64,000 bases of DNA, taken from Rhodococcus sp. P1Y. GTDB lineage: Bacteria; Actinomycetota; Actinomycetes; Mycobacteriales; Mycobacteriaceae. Position 1 is the stretch's first letter. Every line of letters starts with the position of its first letter. The stretch covers positions 2,170,001-2,234,000 of the forward strand of contig NZ_CP032762.1 of the NCBI RefSeq assembly GCF_003641205.1, in the 5' to 3' direction. Below the pieces are notes generated by a model. The model made no database searches. It was not told the origin of the DNA and saw nothing but the letters and a program-made list of their open reading frames with translations. Shown here one piece after another: positions 8,057 through 18,139 of this stretch. A program made the translations under genes and the position numbers.

Positions 8057-9982
8057 CTACACCGTCCTGGTCAACCGATCAGCCAGCAACCGTGAGAACT
8101 TAGCCGGATCCTTGAGCTCGGTGCCCTCGGCGAGAAGAGCCGTCGCATAGAGCAATTCGGCCGTTTCTGCCAGATTGGGATCGTCGCTGCGATCCTCGCG
8201 AGCCTTCTTGAGCCCGGTCACCAGATCGTGCGTCGGGTTGAGTTCGAGGATGCGCTTGGACGTCGGAACGAACTGGCCCGACGCCTTGTACATCTTCTCC
8301 AGCTGCGGGGAGAAGCTGAATTCATCGCCGACGACGCACGCGGGCGAGGTGGTCAGACGGGTGGACAAGCGAACCTCCTTGACGTCTTCGCTCAACGTCT
8401 CGGTCAGCCACTTCAGTAGCTCCTCGTAGTCCTTGTCCTGCTCCTCGCGCTTGGACTCGGCTTCTTTCTTCTCTTCCTCGGTGTCCAGGTCGACCTCGCC
8501 CTTCGAGATGGACTGGAACGACTTTCCGTCGAACTCGGGGACGTTGCCGACCCACACCTCGTCGACCGAGTCCGTCAGCAGCAGGACCTCGATGCCGCGG
8601 GCCTTGAACGCCTCCATGTGCGGGGAGCTTTCGATCTGCTGACGAGATTCACCCGTCATGTAGTAGATCTGCTCCTGTCCGTCCTTCATCCGATCGACGT
8701 ACTCGGCGAGGGTGGTCACGCCCTCCTCGCTGTTGGTCGAGGCGAACGACGACACGGTCAGCAGGGTCTCGCGATTGTCCGAGTCGGAGATCAGGCCTTC
8801 CTTGAGCGCCTTGCCGAACTGCGACCAGAAGGTGGCGTACTTCTCGGCGTTCTCGCTCTGCAGTTCCTTGATCGTCGAGAGAACCTTGCGCGTCAGGCGC
8901 CGGCGGATTGCGCGAATCTGCCTGTCCTGCTGCAGGATCTCGCGAGAGACGTTGAGGGAGAGGTCGGCTGCGTCGACCACGCCCTTGACGAACCGCAGGT
9001 ATTCCGGCAACAGCTCCTCGGAATCGTCCATGATGAAGACGCGCTTGACGTAGAGGTGCACGCCGCCCTTGCCCTCGCGCATGAACAGGTCGAATGGTGC
9101 CTGCGACGGAATGAACAGCAGCGCTTGGTATTCGAAGGTGCCCTCGGCCTTGAACGGGATGACCTCGAGGGGCTCGTCCCACGCATGGCTGACGTGCTTG
9201 TAGAACTCCTTGTACTCCTCGTCGGACACCTCGTCCTTCGAGCGAGTCCACAGCGCCTTCTGCGAGTTGACGGTCTCCGTCTCGATGGTGACGGTGTCCT
9301 CGCCGCCCTCTTCCTCGGACTTGACCCGCTTCTCGACGTCGATGCGAATGGGCCACGCGATGAAGTCGGAGTACTTCTTGACCAGTTCTTTGACTTTGCG
9401 CTCGTTGGCGTAATCGTGGAGATGGTCCTCTTCATCGGCCGGCTTGAGATGAAGCGTCACCGAGCTGCCCTGCGGTGCATCGTCGACGTCCGAGATCTCG
9501 TAGGTGCCCTCACCCGACGATTCCCACCGAGTGGCGGTGGACTCCCCGGCCTTGCGCGTGAGAAGCGAGACCTTCTCGGCGACCATGAACGTCGAGTAGA
9601 AGCCGATACCGAACTGGCCGATCAGCTCCTCCGACGCCGCGGCGTCCTTGGCTTCCTTCAGCTTCTTGCGCACCTCGGCGGTGCCGGACTTGGCCAGCGT
9701 GCCGATGAGGTCGATGACCTCCTCGCGCGACATGCCGATGCCGTTGTCACGGATGGTCAGCGTCCGCGCCTCTTTGTCGATGTCGAGCTCGATGTGTAGG
9801 TCGGAGACATCGACGTCGAGGTCCTTGTTTCGGTAGGACTCGAGTCGCAGCTTGTCGAGCGCGTCGGATGAATTGGACACGAGCTCTCGAAGGAAGCTGT
9901 CTTTGTTGGAGTAGATGGAGTGAACCATCAGGTCCAAGAGCTGGCGCGTCTCGGCCTGAAATTCCCGCTGTTCGGTGGTCAT
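8057..9982 (-). CDS. htpG: Molecular chaperone HtpG (Hsp90)
   Basis: A 641-residue cytoplasmic Hsp90 of normal bacterial length. The N-terminal GHKL ATPase motifs are all visible: ELVSNSSDALDKLR, DNGIGM and GQFGIGFYS. The middle domain carries the catalytic-loop region SLNVSREILQQ, and the C-terminal dimerisation part follows from about residue 500. It refolds or holds client proteins under stress, driven by ATP. ATG 9982 is preceded by AGAAGGAGA. It is a single-gene unit with a hairpin terminator. No heat-shock repressor site (CIRCE or HAIR) was recognised in the 55 bp upstream. Confidence 0.97.
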   Translation of the reverse strand: MTTEQREFQAETRQLLDLMVHSIYSNKDSFLRELVSNSSDALDKLRLESYRNKDLDVDVSDLHIELDIDKEARTLTIRDNGIGMSREEVIDLIGTLAKSGTAEVRKKLKEAKDAAASEELIGQFGIGFYSTFMVAEKVSLLTRKAGESTATRWESSGEGTYEISDVDDAPQGSSVTLHLKPADEEDHLHDYANERKVKELVKKYSDFIAWPIRIDVEKRVKSEEEGGEDTVTIETETVNSQKALWTRSKDEVSDEEYKEFYKHVSHAWDEPLEVIPFKAEGTFEYQALLFIPSQAPFDLFMREGKGGVHLYVKRVFIMDDSEELLPEYLRFVKGVVDAADLSLNVSREILQQDRQIRAIRRRLTRKVLSTIKELQSENAEKYATFWSQFGKALKEGLISDSDNRETLLTVSSFASTNSEEGVTTLAEYVDRMKDGQEQIYYMTGESRQQIESSPHMEAFKARGIEVLLLTDSVDEVWVGNVPEFDGKSFQSISKGEVDLDTEEEKKEAESKREEQDKDYEELLKWLTETLSEDVKEVRLSTRLTTSPACVVGDEFSFSPQLEKMYKASGQFVPTSKRILELNPTHDLVTGLKKAREDRSDDPNLAETAELLYATALLAEGTELKDPAKFSRLLADRLTRTV

Positions 9983-10037
9983 GAGTGTGTGCGATCTCCT
10001 TCTAGGGCAAAACCGTCGCAGAAATTGTAGTGCAAGG

Positions 10038-11036
10038 TTACTTCTGCGCGGCGGCGTCCAGCCGGGGGACTATCTCGTCCAGGGCCCAGCCGAGACTCAG
10101 TGGAGATGGGAACGCGATCGATTGTGCCTGCGTCGGTGACAGCTCCACGACGGCGCCCCGGACGAGAGCAGGTAGTGCCGCCGCAGCAGGCCTTGCGGCA
10201 AGCTCCTCGACCGTGCCCGGACGCCCGGTTGCGATCACCACGTCGGCGTCCGTCTGGGACAGGAGCTCGTAGCTGATCTGCGCACGACCGGGGATGGTGC
10301 TCACCGGTTGCGACGTCGCGAACTCGGTCGGCGCCATCCCCAACTGGTCGAGGAAGCTCGCCCCGGCGTCCTGAGACGAGTTGACCACGTACACCGACTC
10401 GGCCGTGGGTCCGACGAAGAACGTGAAGCGCTTTCCATCCAGCGCGCCGTTCTGCTGGGCGGCGTCTGCAATGCGCGATTCGGTGTCGCCGACGACCTGC
10501 TCACCTTTCTCGGACTTCCCGAGTGCAGCGGCAACCGTGGTCGTGGCGCTCTGCCAGGTCTCCGAAGACGGGGTGTCTGCGAAGTGCACTACGGGGGCGA
10601 CCTGCGAAAGCTGCTCGTACGTTCGATCCAGGTTGAACGCCTTCGTCGCGACGATGAGGTCGGGTTGCAACGCGGCGATCTCCTCGACGGAGACGCCGCC
10701 GTCGGTGCCGTCCCAGACGGGCGGCAAGTCGCCCGCCCCGACGGCGCTTTCGAACCAGGGCTGATAGCCCGAGTCGGTCTGCGCCTTCTGGACCGAGATC
10801 GGCGTTACGCCGAGTGAGAACACGATATCGGCGTCGGTCCAGGTCAGCGCGACCACACGGTTCGGCTGCTCCGTAATCTCGGCGGAACCGAGCGCGCCGG
10901 GCACCGACACGGGAAAAGCGCTGCTCGACGGAGGTGTGCCGGGCTCGACCGGAGTGCGCTCGGTCGAGCAGGCAACGACGGACAGGAGCGCAACCGAGGC
11001 GGTTGCGACTACGGCAGCGCAGCGGCGAAGGTTCAT
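10038..11036 (-). CDS. Iron-siderophore ABC transporter substrate-binding lipoprotein
   Basis: A 332-residue FepB/FecB-type periplasmic-binding protein of the two-lobe class joined by a helix. The N-terminus is a lipoprotein signal peptide with lipobox VVAC, lipidated Cys at residue 23, followed by a Ser/Pro-rich linker. The body shows the family order: PNRVVALTWTDADIVFSLGVTPI, then EEIAALQPDLIVATK, then the second-lobe WALDEIVPRL end. It should capture a ferric siderophore at the outer face of the membrane and hand it to an ABC permease, but no permease or ATPase gene is adjacent here. Iron (DtxR/IdeR) regulation is expected; I did not recognise a matching operator. Confidence 0.87.
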   Translation of the reverse strand: MNLRRCAAVVATASVALLSVVACSTERTPVEPGTPPSSSAFPVSVPGALGSAEITEQPNRVVALTWTDADIVFSLGVTPISVQKAQTDSGYQPWFESAVGAGDLPPVWDGTDGGVSVEEIAALQPDLIVATKAFNLDRTYEQLSQVAPVVHFADTPSSETWQSATTTVAAALGKSEKGEQVVGDTESRIADAAQQNGALDGKRFTFFVGPTAESVYVVNSSQDAGASFLDQLGMAPTEFATSQPVSTIPGRAQISYELLSQTDADVVIATGRPGTVEELAARPAAAALPALVRGAVVELSPTQAQSIAFPSPLSLGWALDEIVPRLDAAAQK

Positions 11037-11101
11037 GAGGGCAGCCTAACGATCGTCCGAGCGCGCTGCCCGACCACTTCGGCTGACCTACTCTGGCGGG
11101 G

Positions 11102-12202
11102 GTGACGAACTCGAAGATCGTGCCGATCGCCCTCGGGCTTGCAGGTGCCGCGTGGTTGGCACGAGCGACATGGGGACTGCCCGCTCAGATCGGTGCGACG
11201 AGCGCCAAGATCGCACCGTATGCGGGTGCGTCGTCGCGCTATCGCAATCGACGGTTCCACAACACCGAGGCCAGTTCGAGCTTCACCGGCGGCGGCGACG
11301 AGTCCATTCTGGTGTCCTTCCTCAAGCGTCGGGCTCAGGGGAAACCGCAGCAACCGATTCCTCTTGCGCCGCACATCGCGCCGGTCGACGCCGGGGAAAC
11401 CGCCGTTACCTGGTACGGCCATTCGTCGGTGCTCATCGAACTCGACGGACGGCGCATTCTTGCCGACCCGGTATGGAGCTACCGTGTATCGCCGTCGCAA
11501 ACCGTCGGACCGTCGCGCCTTCATCCGACACCGGTGCCGCTCGATGCACTGCCGCAGGTCGACGCGATCGTCATCTCGCACGATCACTACGACCACCTCG
11601 ACAAGGCGACGATTCAGACTCTGGCGAGCCTGCAGAGCGCGCCGTTCGTCGTCCCGATCGGCATCGGCGCACATCTGCGGCACTGGCGAATTCCCGAGGA
11701 CCGCATCATCGAACTCGACTGGGACGAGCAGACCGAGGTAGCTGGCCTCACCATCACCTGCACCGAGGCCAGGCACTTCTCCGGCCGTGGGCTCAAGCGC
11801 GACCTGACGCAGTGGGCGTCGTGGGCATTCGCAGGTCCGGAGCACCGCGTGTTCTTCGGCGGCGACACCGGCTACACCGTCAAGTTCGCCGAAATCGGCG
11901 CCAAGTACGGGCCGTTCGATCTGACGTTGCTGCCGGTCGGCGCCTACGACCCGCGGTGGGCCGACATTCACATGAACCCCGAGGAAGCCGTCCGTGCGCA
12001 CGGCGATCTAGGAGGCAACGTGTTGGTACCGGTTCACTGGGCGACGTTCAATCTGGCGTTCCACCCGTGGTCGGAGCCGATCGTGCGCTTGAAGGCTGCG
12101 GCCGAGAACGTCGGGGTGACGACGGTTGTCCCGATGCCTGGCCAGCGAATCGACGCCTCTCGCGGCGCGGTCGACGATCGATGGTGGGCACGACTCGGGT
12201 GA
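11102..12202 (+). CDS. Metallo-beta-lactamase fold hydrolase (Rv0906 / NAPE-PLD-like)
   Basis: A 366-residue protein from GTG 11102 with a hydrophobic N-terminal segment. The zinc-binding motifs of the MBL fold are in order: HDHYDHLD, the histidine of EARHFSGRG, the aspartate of GGDTGY, and a distal histidine in VPVHWATFNLAFHPW. WYGHSSVLIEL at the domain entry and RWADIHMNPEEAV are hallmarks of the UlaG/NAPE-PLD-like branch, whose members hydrolyse phosphodiester or lactone bonds. In M. tuberculosis the homologue Rv0906 lies two genes before ctpE (Rv0908); here it is directly upstream of ctpE, 54 bp away. The true substrate is unknown. Confidence 0.87.
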   Translation: MTNSKIVPIALGLAGAAWLARATWGLPAQIGATSAKIAPYAGASSRYRNRRFHNTEASSSFTGGGDESILVSFLKRRAQGKPQQPIPLAPHIAPVDAGETAVTWYGHSSVLIELDGRRILADPVWSYRVSPSQTVGPSRLHPTPVPLDALPQVDAIVISHDHYDHLDKATIQTLASLQSAPFVVPIGIGAHLRHWRIPEDRIIELDWDEQTEVAGLTITCTEARHFSGRGLKRDLTQWASWAFAGPEHRVFFGGDTGYTVKFAEIGAKYGPFDLTLLPVGAYDPRWADIHMNPEEAVRAHGDLGGNVLVPVHWATFNLAFHPWSEPIVRLKAAAENVGVTTVVPMPGQRIDASRGAVDDRWWARLG

Positions 12203-12256
12203 GGCCCGATTAGGCAGGAGTGGAGCCTGCGGAATGACCCCGATTAGGCTGCCTGT

Positions 12257-14665
12257 ATGTCGATCGAGACGGACGCACAGCGGGAGAGCGGGCTCACCGA
12301 AGCGGAGGTAGCGCAGCTTCGGTCCGAGGGAAAGTCGAACGACGTACCGGCTCGCGCGAGTAGGTCCGTCAAGGACATCGTTCGGGGGAATGTTTTCACC
12401 CGCATCAACGCGATTCTCGGTGTTCTGTTGATCATCGTGTTGTCGACGGGATCGATCGTCGACGGCATGTTCGGTCTCTTGATTGTCGCGAACAGCGGCA
12501 TCGGCATCATCCAGGAGATCCGTGCGAAGAAGACGCTCGACGAACTCGCCATCGTCGGGCAGAGCAAACCTGTCGTCAGGCGCGATGGAGTGGCGCACGA
12601 AGTTGCGCCGAACGAGGTGGTTCTCGGTGACCTCATCGAGCTCGGCCCGGGCGATCAAATCGTCGTCGACGGGGAAGTGGTCGAGGCGTCGAGCCTCGAA
12701 GTGGACGAGTCTCTACTCACCGGTGAAGCCGATGCAGTGCACAAAGTTGTTGCCGCGCAGGTACTTTCCGGAAGTTTCGTCGTCGCAGGCAGTGGTGCGT
12801 ACCGCGCGACGAAGGTCGGTCGGGACGCTTACGCAGCCAAACTGGCCGAGGAGGCCAGCAAGTTCACCCTCGTACATTCCGAACTGCGCAGCGGGATCGA
12901 CAAGATCCTCAAATTCATCACGTACCTGATGATTCCGGCCGGAGCACTGATCATCTACAACCAGCTGTTCTCGTCCGGACAGTCACTCGGGCCTGCACTG
13001 AACGGGATGGTCGCGGCACTCGTGCCGATGGTTCCCGAGGGTCTGGTCCTGATGACGTCGATCGCGTTCGCCGTGGGTGTCATTCGGCTCGGCCAACGCC
13101 AGTGCCTCGTACAGGAACTGCCCGCCATCGAAGGTCTCGCCCGGGTCGACGTGGTGTGCGCCGACAAGACCGGCACGCTGACCGAGAACGGTATGCGTTT
13201 GTCGGAATTGCGGGTCACCGATGACGGCGACACGAGCACGTTGACGAAGGTGCTCGCCGCACTCGCCCACGACGACCCGCGCCCCAACGCAAGCGTCCTC
13301 GCTATCGGCGAGGCGTTTCCCGACGAACCGGGCTGGACGGAGACCGCCGTCGCGCCGTTCTCGTCGGCGAAGAAATGGAGCGGCCTGTCCTACGGCGAGC
13401 ACGGAAACTGGCTCCTCGGAGCGCCGGACGTTCTGCTCGATCCGAATTCCGACATCGCCCGTCAGGCAGAGGAAGTCGGCTCGGCTGGACTTCGTGTGCT
13501 TTTGCTTGCCAGCAGCGACAAGCCCGTCGACGACGACAATGCGCCAGCGACAGTGACGCCGAGGGCGTTGGTCGTTCTCGAGCAGAAGGTGCGCTCGGAC
13601 GCTCGCGAGACACTCGACTACTTCGCCAGTCAATCCGTTGCAGTCAAGGTCATCTCGGGCGACAACGCAGTGTCGGTCGGTGCCGTCGCAGGTTCGCTCG
13701 GTCTCGACAGCAACCCGATCGATGCGCGGAACCTCCCCGAGGACAGCGAGGAACTCGCCGACACCGTGGAGAACTCGACCACCTTCGGTCGCGTACGGCC
13801 CGACCAGAAACGCAGCATGGTCGGTGCCCTGCAGTCACGCGGTCACACGGTGGCGATGACGGGCGACGGCGTCAACGACGTACTTGCTCTGAAGGATGCC
13901 GACATCGGCGTCGCCATGGGATCAGGAAGCGCGGCGACGCGCGCCGTCGCGCAGATCGTGTTGCTGGACAACAAGTTCGCCACCTTGCCGTACGTCGTCG
14001 GCGAGGGCCGACGAGTGATCGGCAACATCGAACGCGTCTCCAATCTGTTCCTCACCAAGACTGTCTACTCGGTGCTTCTTGCGTTCCTGATCGGTGTGTC
14101 GGGCGTGCTGTCCCAGGTCTTCCATTTCGATCCGTTGCCGTACCCGTTCCTCCCGCGCCACGTCACCATCGCGGCATGGTTCACCATCGGTATTCCAGCT
14201 TTCGTGCTGTCGCTGGCGCCCAACAACGAGCGGGCGAGGACCGGGTTCGTCCCCCGCGTCATGCGCCTGGCTGTGCCGTCGGGATTGATAGTCGGCGTCG
14301 CGACCTTCGTGTCCTTCCTGCTCGCCTACCAAGGACCAGGGGCAACCGAGCAGCAGATCACGCAAGCCAGCACCACTGCACTGATCACGCTGATCATGAT
14401 CGCGGTGTGGGTTCTCGCGGTGGTCGCAAGGCCGTACGTGTGGTGGAAGATCGTGCTGATCGCAGGATCGGTCGTCGGGTATCTCGCGCTCTTCACCATC
14501 CCGTTCTGCCGAACCTTCTTCAAGCTGGACCCGTCGAACATCGCGCTGACGACGTCGGCCCTCGTCATCGGAGCCATCGGGATCGCGCTGGTCGAAGCCG
14601 CCTGGTGGATCAGCGCAGCGGTGAAGGGTGAGAAGCGATCCCTGTTCGCTGCCGGTGCGAAGTAA
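12257..14665 (+). CDS. ctpE: Cation-transporting P-type ATPase, CtpE-like
   Basis: An 802-residue P-type ATPase close in length to mycobacterial CtpE, which has been linked to calcium uptake. The actuator loop reads LLTGEAD (TGEA rather than TGES). The phosphorylated aspartate is D303 in DKTGTLT, and the hinge motif is [23 protein letters not shown]. The membrane segment before the P-domain contains [17 protein letters not shown]. No heavy-metal CxxC domain is present at the N-terminus, arguing against Cu/Cd/Zn export. The next gene, 42 bp on, is an Rv0909-like antitoxin, as in M. tuberculosis, so the gene order supports the assignment. Substrate specificity here is inferred from the family. 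Confidence 0.88.
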   Translation: MSIETDAQRESGLTEAEVAQLRSEGKSNDVPARASRSVKDIVRGNVFTRINAILGVLLIIVLSTGSIVDGMFGLLIVANSGIGIIQEIRAKKTLDELAIVGQSKPVVRRDGVAHEVAPNEVVLGDLIELGPGDQIVVDGEVVEASSLEVDESLLTGEADAVHKVVAAQVLSGSFVVAGSGAYRATKVGRDAYAAKLAEEASKFTLVHSELRSGIDKILKFITYLMIPAGALIIYNQLFSSGQSLGPALNGMVAALVPMVPEGLVLMTSIAFAVGVIRLGQRQCLVQELPAIEGLARVDVVCADKTGTLTENGMRLSELRVTDDGDTSTLTKVLAALAHDDPRPNASVLAIGEAFPDEPGWTETAVAPFSSAKKWSGLSYGEHGNWLLGAPDVLLDPNSDIARQAEEVGSAGLRVLLLASSDKPVDDDNAPATVTPRALVVLEQKVRSDARETLDYFASQSVAVKVISGDNAVSVGAVAGSLGLDSNPIDARNLPEDSEELADTVENSTTFGRVRPDQKRSMVGALQSRGHTVAMTGDGVNDVLALKDADIGVAMGSGSAATRAVAQIVLLDNKFATLPYVVGEGRRVIGNIERVSNLFLTKTVYSVLLAFLIGVSGVLSQVFHFDPLPYPFLPRHVTIAAWFTIGIPAFVLSLAPNNERARTGFVPRVMRLAVPSGLIVGVATFVSFLLAYQGPGATEQQITQASTTALITLIMIAVWVLAVVARPYVWWKIVLIAGSVVGYLALFTIPFCRTFFKLDPSNIALTTSALVIGAIGIALVEAAWWISAAVKGEKRSLFAAGAK

Positions 14666-14707
14666 GCTACTTCTCGCCATCACAATCACGCGAAAATTGG
14701 AGCGATC

Positions 14708-14899
14708 ATGGGTTTCGCAGACAACCTCAAGGGGATCGTCGACAAGGGCAAGGAGCTCGCAGCCGAGAACTCCGACAAGATCGAAGACGTCGTGGACAAG
14801 GCGGGCGACTTCATCGACAACAAGACCGGCGGCAAGTACGCGGACAAAGTCGACAAGGTCCAGGACGCCGCCAAGAAGGCAATTCCGGACAAGCCCTGA
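14708..14899 (+). CDS. Rv0909-like small antitoxin protein
   Basis: A 63-residue, Lys/Asp-rich, probably helical protein, MGFADNLKGIVDKGKELAAE at its start and repeated Asp-Lys pairs to the end. It matches the MT0933/Rv0909 antitoxin family, which in M. tuberculosis sits between ctpE (Rv0908) and the SRPBCC toxin Rv0910. Here ctpE is in place but the following gene is an antiporter, not the toxin. An Rv0910-like gene is found 11 kb away at 26145-26579. An ATTGGAGCG Shine-Dalgarno-like element precedes the ATG, and a stem-loop follows the stop. Toxin neutralisation has to be inferred; some members may have roles outside toxin-antitoxin pairs. Confidence 0.8.
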   Translation: MGFADNLKGIVDKGKELAAENSDKIEDVVDKAGDFIDNKTGGKYADKVDKVQDAAKKAIPDKP

Positions 14900-14913
14900 A
14901 GACTCATGTGCGA

Positions 14914-14941
14914 GTCAGCTGCGCGCGGGGACGCAGCTGAC
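14914..14941 (+). terminator. Stem-loop terminator after the antitoxin gene
   Basis: GTCAGCTGCG (14914-14923) pairs perfectly with CGCAGCTGAC (14932-14941) around an 8-nt loop. It separates the ctpE-antitoxin unit from the antiporter, whose GTG follows 15 bp later. There is no long T run. Confidence 0.6.
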
Positions 14942-14956
14942 GGCATGATCTAGTTC

Positions 14957-16594
14957 GTGGACGGACCGGTACTACTTCTCGTCGTGATCGCGGCTGTCGC
15001 GGTCGCGGGCTTCGCCAAGCGCTTGGACCTGCAGGTCCCGCTCGTGCTCGTCGCAGTCGGGTCGATTGCGTCGTTCGTTCCGGGCGTTCCGCAGGTGACG
15101 CTTGCCCCCGAGCTCATCCTCGGCGTCGTTCTACCTCCGCTGCTGTACTCCGCGGCGCTGGACTTCTCGTTCGTCAGCTTCCGCAAGAATCTCGGCCATA
15201 TTCTGAGGCTCGGGATCGTCATGGTCATCGTGACGGCCGTTGCCGTCGGCTACTTCGCCAACTGGCTCGTCCCCGAGCTCACCCTCGGCGCCGCCCTCGT
15301 ACTCGGCGCGGTTGTTGCTCCTCCCGACGCGGTTGCGGCCATCGCCGTGGGCCGCAAACTCGGCCTCCCCTCACGCATGATGGCCATTCTGACCGGCGAA
15401 AGCCTGGTGAACGACGCCGCGGCGCTGACCCTGTTCACGCTGGCAGTGGCGTCGGTGACAGGCAAGAGGATCGAGATCCACTCGCCGGTGCTGTTCTTCG
15501 CCTACGAAATTCTCGGCGGCGTGATCGTCGGACTCATCCTCTCGCGCATCGTCCGATTCGTGCGGTCTCGCATCCAGGATTCGGCGCTCGAAACCGTTCT
15601 CGGCCTCGTTCTCCCGTTCGCTGCCTATCTCGCGGCCGAGGAAATTCATGCGTCCGGTGTGCTGGCGGTTGTCACCGCTGGGTTCGTGCTGGGACGCGTC
15701 ACTGCCGACGTCGCGGTGACGACACGCATTCAGGAACGTCAGGTCTGGCCGCTGATGGACTTGGTGCTCGAAGCCTTCGTGTTCGCGTACATGGGCCTGC
15801 AGCTGAAGTCGGTGATTCAGGAAGTCGAACGCGACGGACTGCCCGTGCTGCACATCTTCGCTTACGCCCTGCTGATACTCGCGGTGGTGATCGCGATTCG
15901 GCCTGCGTGGATCTTCGTCAACACCAGCAGGCGGGCAGCAGTACGAAAATCTCTTCGGCGCAAGAGCACCGAGACTTCCGACGCCATGGGCCTGACGTGG
16001 AAGCAGAATCTCGTCCTGTCCTGGGCGGGGATGCGCGGGGTGGTGACGCTCGCCGCCGCGTCCGGTGTGCCGCTCGCCACCGTTGCCGGCGATCCGTTCC
16101 CGGGGCGGGCCGTCATTCAAGCCGTTGCGTTCGTCGTCGCCGTCGGGACTTTGGTGATTCAAGGTCTGACGTTGCCGCTGCTGATCAGAAGGCTCGACGT
16201 CGCGGACCCGTTGGAAAAGCAGCAGACCGACGCTCAGCAAGCACTCGCACGGTCCATTTCGCGATCGGCGGCCGAAACCTACCTGTCCGACGCCGCAGCG
16301 CACGGTATTGCGGGCGTGAGCAAGGAATCCGTCGAAGCCGTTCTCGAACGTGTCCGACGCTCGGTTCGAGCCAGACTCGACGCCGACGAGACAGAGGACC
16401 ACGAGGAGAGAATCGCCGCTGCCGGTGCTCTGTTCGACACGCTGCGCCGGAACGTTCTCGGTGCCCAGCGCAGCGCGCTTGTCGCCGCCCGCGACGCCGG
16501 CGAACTCGACGACGAAATTCTGCGTGCGGTTCTGAGTGGCCTCGACGTCGAAGAGGCGGCCGCGGAAGCCCGAATCGAACGGCGGAATCGGTAG
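14957..16594 (+). CDS. Na+/H+ antiporter, CPA1 family
   Basis: A 545-residue protein: about eleven or twelve membrane helices in the first 420 residues and a 120-residue charged cytoplasmic tail. Family hallmarks are VVAPPDAVAAIAVGRKLGLP and GESLVNDAAALTLFTLAV, where the Asp in ND is the ion-binding residue, plus the WAGMRGVVTLAAA segment. It exchanges cytoplasmic sodium (or another monovalent cation) for protons, supporting pH and salt balance. Start is GTG 14957. The stop TAG overlaps the GTG of the lipase gene by one base, so the two are probably translated from one mRNA. The tail may be a regulatory pH-sensing part. Confidence 0.9.
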   Translation: MDGPVLLLVVIAAVAVAGFAKRLDLQVPLVLVAVGSIASFVPGVPQVTLAPELILGVVLPPLLYSAALDFSFVSFRKNLGHILRLGIVMVIVTAVAVGYFANWLVPELTLGAALVLGAVVAPPDAVAAIAVGRKLGLPSRMMAILTGESLVNDAAALTLFTLAVASVTGKRIEIHSPVLFFAYEILGGVIVGLILSRIVRFVRSRIQDSALETVLGLVLPFAAYLAAEEIHASGVLAVVTAGFVLGRVTADVAVTTRIQERQVWPLMDLVLEAFVFAYMGLQLKSVIQEVERDGLPVLHIFAYALLILAVVIAIRPAWIFVNTSRRAAVRKSLRRKSTETSDAMGLTWKQNLVLSWAGMRGVVTLAAASGVPLATVAGDPFPGRAVIQAVAFVVAVGTLVIQGLTLPLLIRRLDVADPLEKQQTDAQQALARSISRSAAETYLSDAAAHGIAGVSKESVEAVLERVRRSVRARLDADETEDHEERIAAAGALFDTLRRNVLGAQRSALVAARDAGELDDEILRAVLSGLDVEEAAAEARIERRNR

Positions 16595-17763
16595 TGAGGA
16601 AAGTTCTCGCCGTAGCCGCTGCGCTTCTTGTTGCGAGTTGTGCTCAGCCACAGGCCGAGACAACACCCACCGAGACGGCACCACGGGCACCCATTGGAGA
16701 CGAACGCGGCGCAATCATCGAGCAGGTGGAGATGGGCCACACCGATTTCGCTGTGCGTTACCTCGGCGCCACCGCGACACGCGTGCTCTATCGATCCACC
16801 TCGGGTGACGGCGCCACCGGAACCGAGGTGTCGGGAGTGGTCTTCACGCCGAGGGGGCAAGCGCCAGTCGGCGGTTGGCCGATCGTGTCGGTCGGTCACG
16901 GCACCACCGGTGTCACCGACGAATGTGCACCGTCGCTGTATCCCAACCTGCTCGGAACCATCGGCGTCGTCGCACCGTTCCTGGAACGAGGAATGGTCGT
17001 CACCGTGACCGACTACGAAGGCATCGGCACGCCCGGACCTCATCCCTACCTCGATCCCGACGCCGCGGCTCACAACGTCGTCGATGCCGTTCGAGCCGCA
17101 CGCAACGTCGTTCCCGGGGCCGGATCCAGATGGGCAGGGATCGGTAATTCACAGGGCGGACATGCGGTCTGGGCTGCTGCCGAGGACGTCGACTACGGTG
17201 ACGGCCTCCAGTTGACGGGTGCTGCTGCGCTGTCGCCTGTACTCGATCTGGCTCCGATGTTCGATCTGTCGAAATCACTTACGCTTCCGCAGATATTGTT
17301 GACGCCGTTCCTCGTGGAAGGTCTGCAGCACCGGCAGCCGGATGTGGAGGAGTCCGAGTACATCCGGGGTGCGCTCGAGATCGACAAGCGGGCGCTCACT
17401 GCATGCACCGACCTCCTCGGCGTTCAGAAGGCCGAAGCAGCGACGCGTCTGCTGCCTCGCGACGCTGCTCCCGAGACCGAGGCGTCCCGAATCGCGATGG
17501 TCGACTGGTTGCAGTCCGTCGCACTCCCGCGCACGTCGACGACGGTGCCGCTGATGGCACTTGTCGGCGATCTGGACCAGCTGGTCGATCCGAAATGGAC
17601 ACAAGACGCCGTAGGGAGGGCATGCTCGATGGGTGACGTCGTGGACCTGCGGACCGAACGGGCCCAGGGACATTCCGATCAGGCCGCCACCCAGGTCGGA
17701 GTGGACTGGGTGACCGACCGTTTCGCGGGCGTTTCTGCTCCGAACACCTGCGGAAGAGGGTGA
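16594..17763 (+). CDS. Secreted lipase-family lipoprotein
   Basis: A 389-residue protein from GTG 16594, sharing a base with the antiporter stop. The N-terminus is a short signal peptide with lipobox VASC (Cys 16). The alpha/beta hydrolase core shows the nucleophile elbow GIGNSQGG with Ser 186, a preceding HG oxyanion element (VGHGTTGV), a late aspartate in VGDLDQLVDP and a histidine in AQGHSDQA. This pattern fits the secretory lipase family common in mycolic-acid bacteria, acting on lipids or esters outside the cytoplasmic membrane. Cys 110-116 and others may form disulfides. Co-transcription with an antiporter has no obvious functional logic. Confidence 0.87.
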   Translation: MRKVLAVAAALLVASCAQPQAETTPTETAPRAPIGDERGAIIEQVEMGHTDFAVRYLGATATRVLYRSTSGDGATGTEVSGVVFTPRGQAPVGGWPIVSVGHGTTGVTDECAPSLYPNLLGTIGVVAPFLERGMVVTVTDYEGIGTPGPHPYLDPDAAAHNVVDAVRAARNVVPGAGSRWAGIGNSQGGHAVWAAAEDVDYGDGLQLTGAAALSPVLDLAPMFDLSKSLTLPQILLTPFLVEGLQHRQPDVEESEYIRGALEIDKRALTACTDLLGVQKAEAATRLLPRDAAPETEASRIAMVDWLQSVALPRTSTTVPLMALVGDLDQLVDPKWTQDAVGRACSMGDVVDLRTERAQGHSDQAATQVGVDWVTDRFAGVSAPNTCGRG

Positions 17764-17767
17764 GAAC

Positions 17768-18139
17768 GTGACCGAGGATCCACTGGCCATGGTGAGGGCC
17801 TTGTGTATGGGTTTACCCGAGGCGACCGAGCGCGTCAGTCACGGGGAGCCTGCCTGGTTCGTTCGTAAGGCCCCGCAATTCGTCATGTTCGCAGACCAGC
17901 ATCACGATGACCGGGTCGGCTTCTATGCAGCGGCACCTGCAGGGGCGCAGCAGGATTGGATCGATCGCGACCCCACTCGATTCTTCTCGCCTCCGTACTT
18001 CGGTGGACGCGGCTGGATCGGCGTCTACCTCGACGTCGAGCAGGATTGGGAGGATGTCGCCGACATCGTCGAGGATGCCTACCGCACCGTCGCACCGAGA
18101 TCACTTGTGTTGCAGCTCGATGCCGAGCGGCAGCCGTAG
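17768..18139 (+). CDS. MmcQ/YjbR family protein
   Basis: A 123-residue protein from GTG 17768, 4 bp after the lipase stop. It has the YjbR layout: LCMGLPEATERVSHGEPAWFVRK at the start, VGFYAAAP in the middle, and PPYFGGRGWIGVYLD followed by the C-terminal helix DVADIVEDAYRTVAP. The fold is a CyaY-like double-wing and has been proposed to bind nucleic acid or nucleotide-related ligands; biochemical function is not settled. The sensor kinase gene starts on the base after its stop codon, so the genes from the antiporter to the two-component pair may form one long transcript. Confidence 0.85.
   Translation: MTEDPLAMVRALCMGLPEATERVSHGEPAWFVRKAPQFVMFADQHHDDRVGFYAAAPAGAQQDWIDRDPTRFFSPPYFGGRGWIGVYLDVEQDWEDVADIVEDAYRTVAPRSLVLQLDAERQP

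Noticed and set aside
8618..9799. Long + strand open frame opposite htpG
   Set aside because: htpG is unambiguous on the - strand, and the antisense product has no recognisable motif or ribosome binding site.
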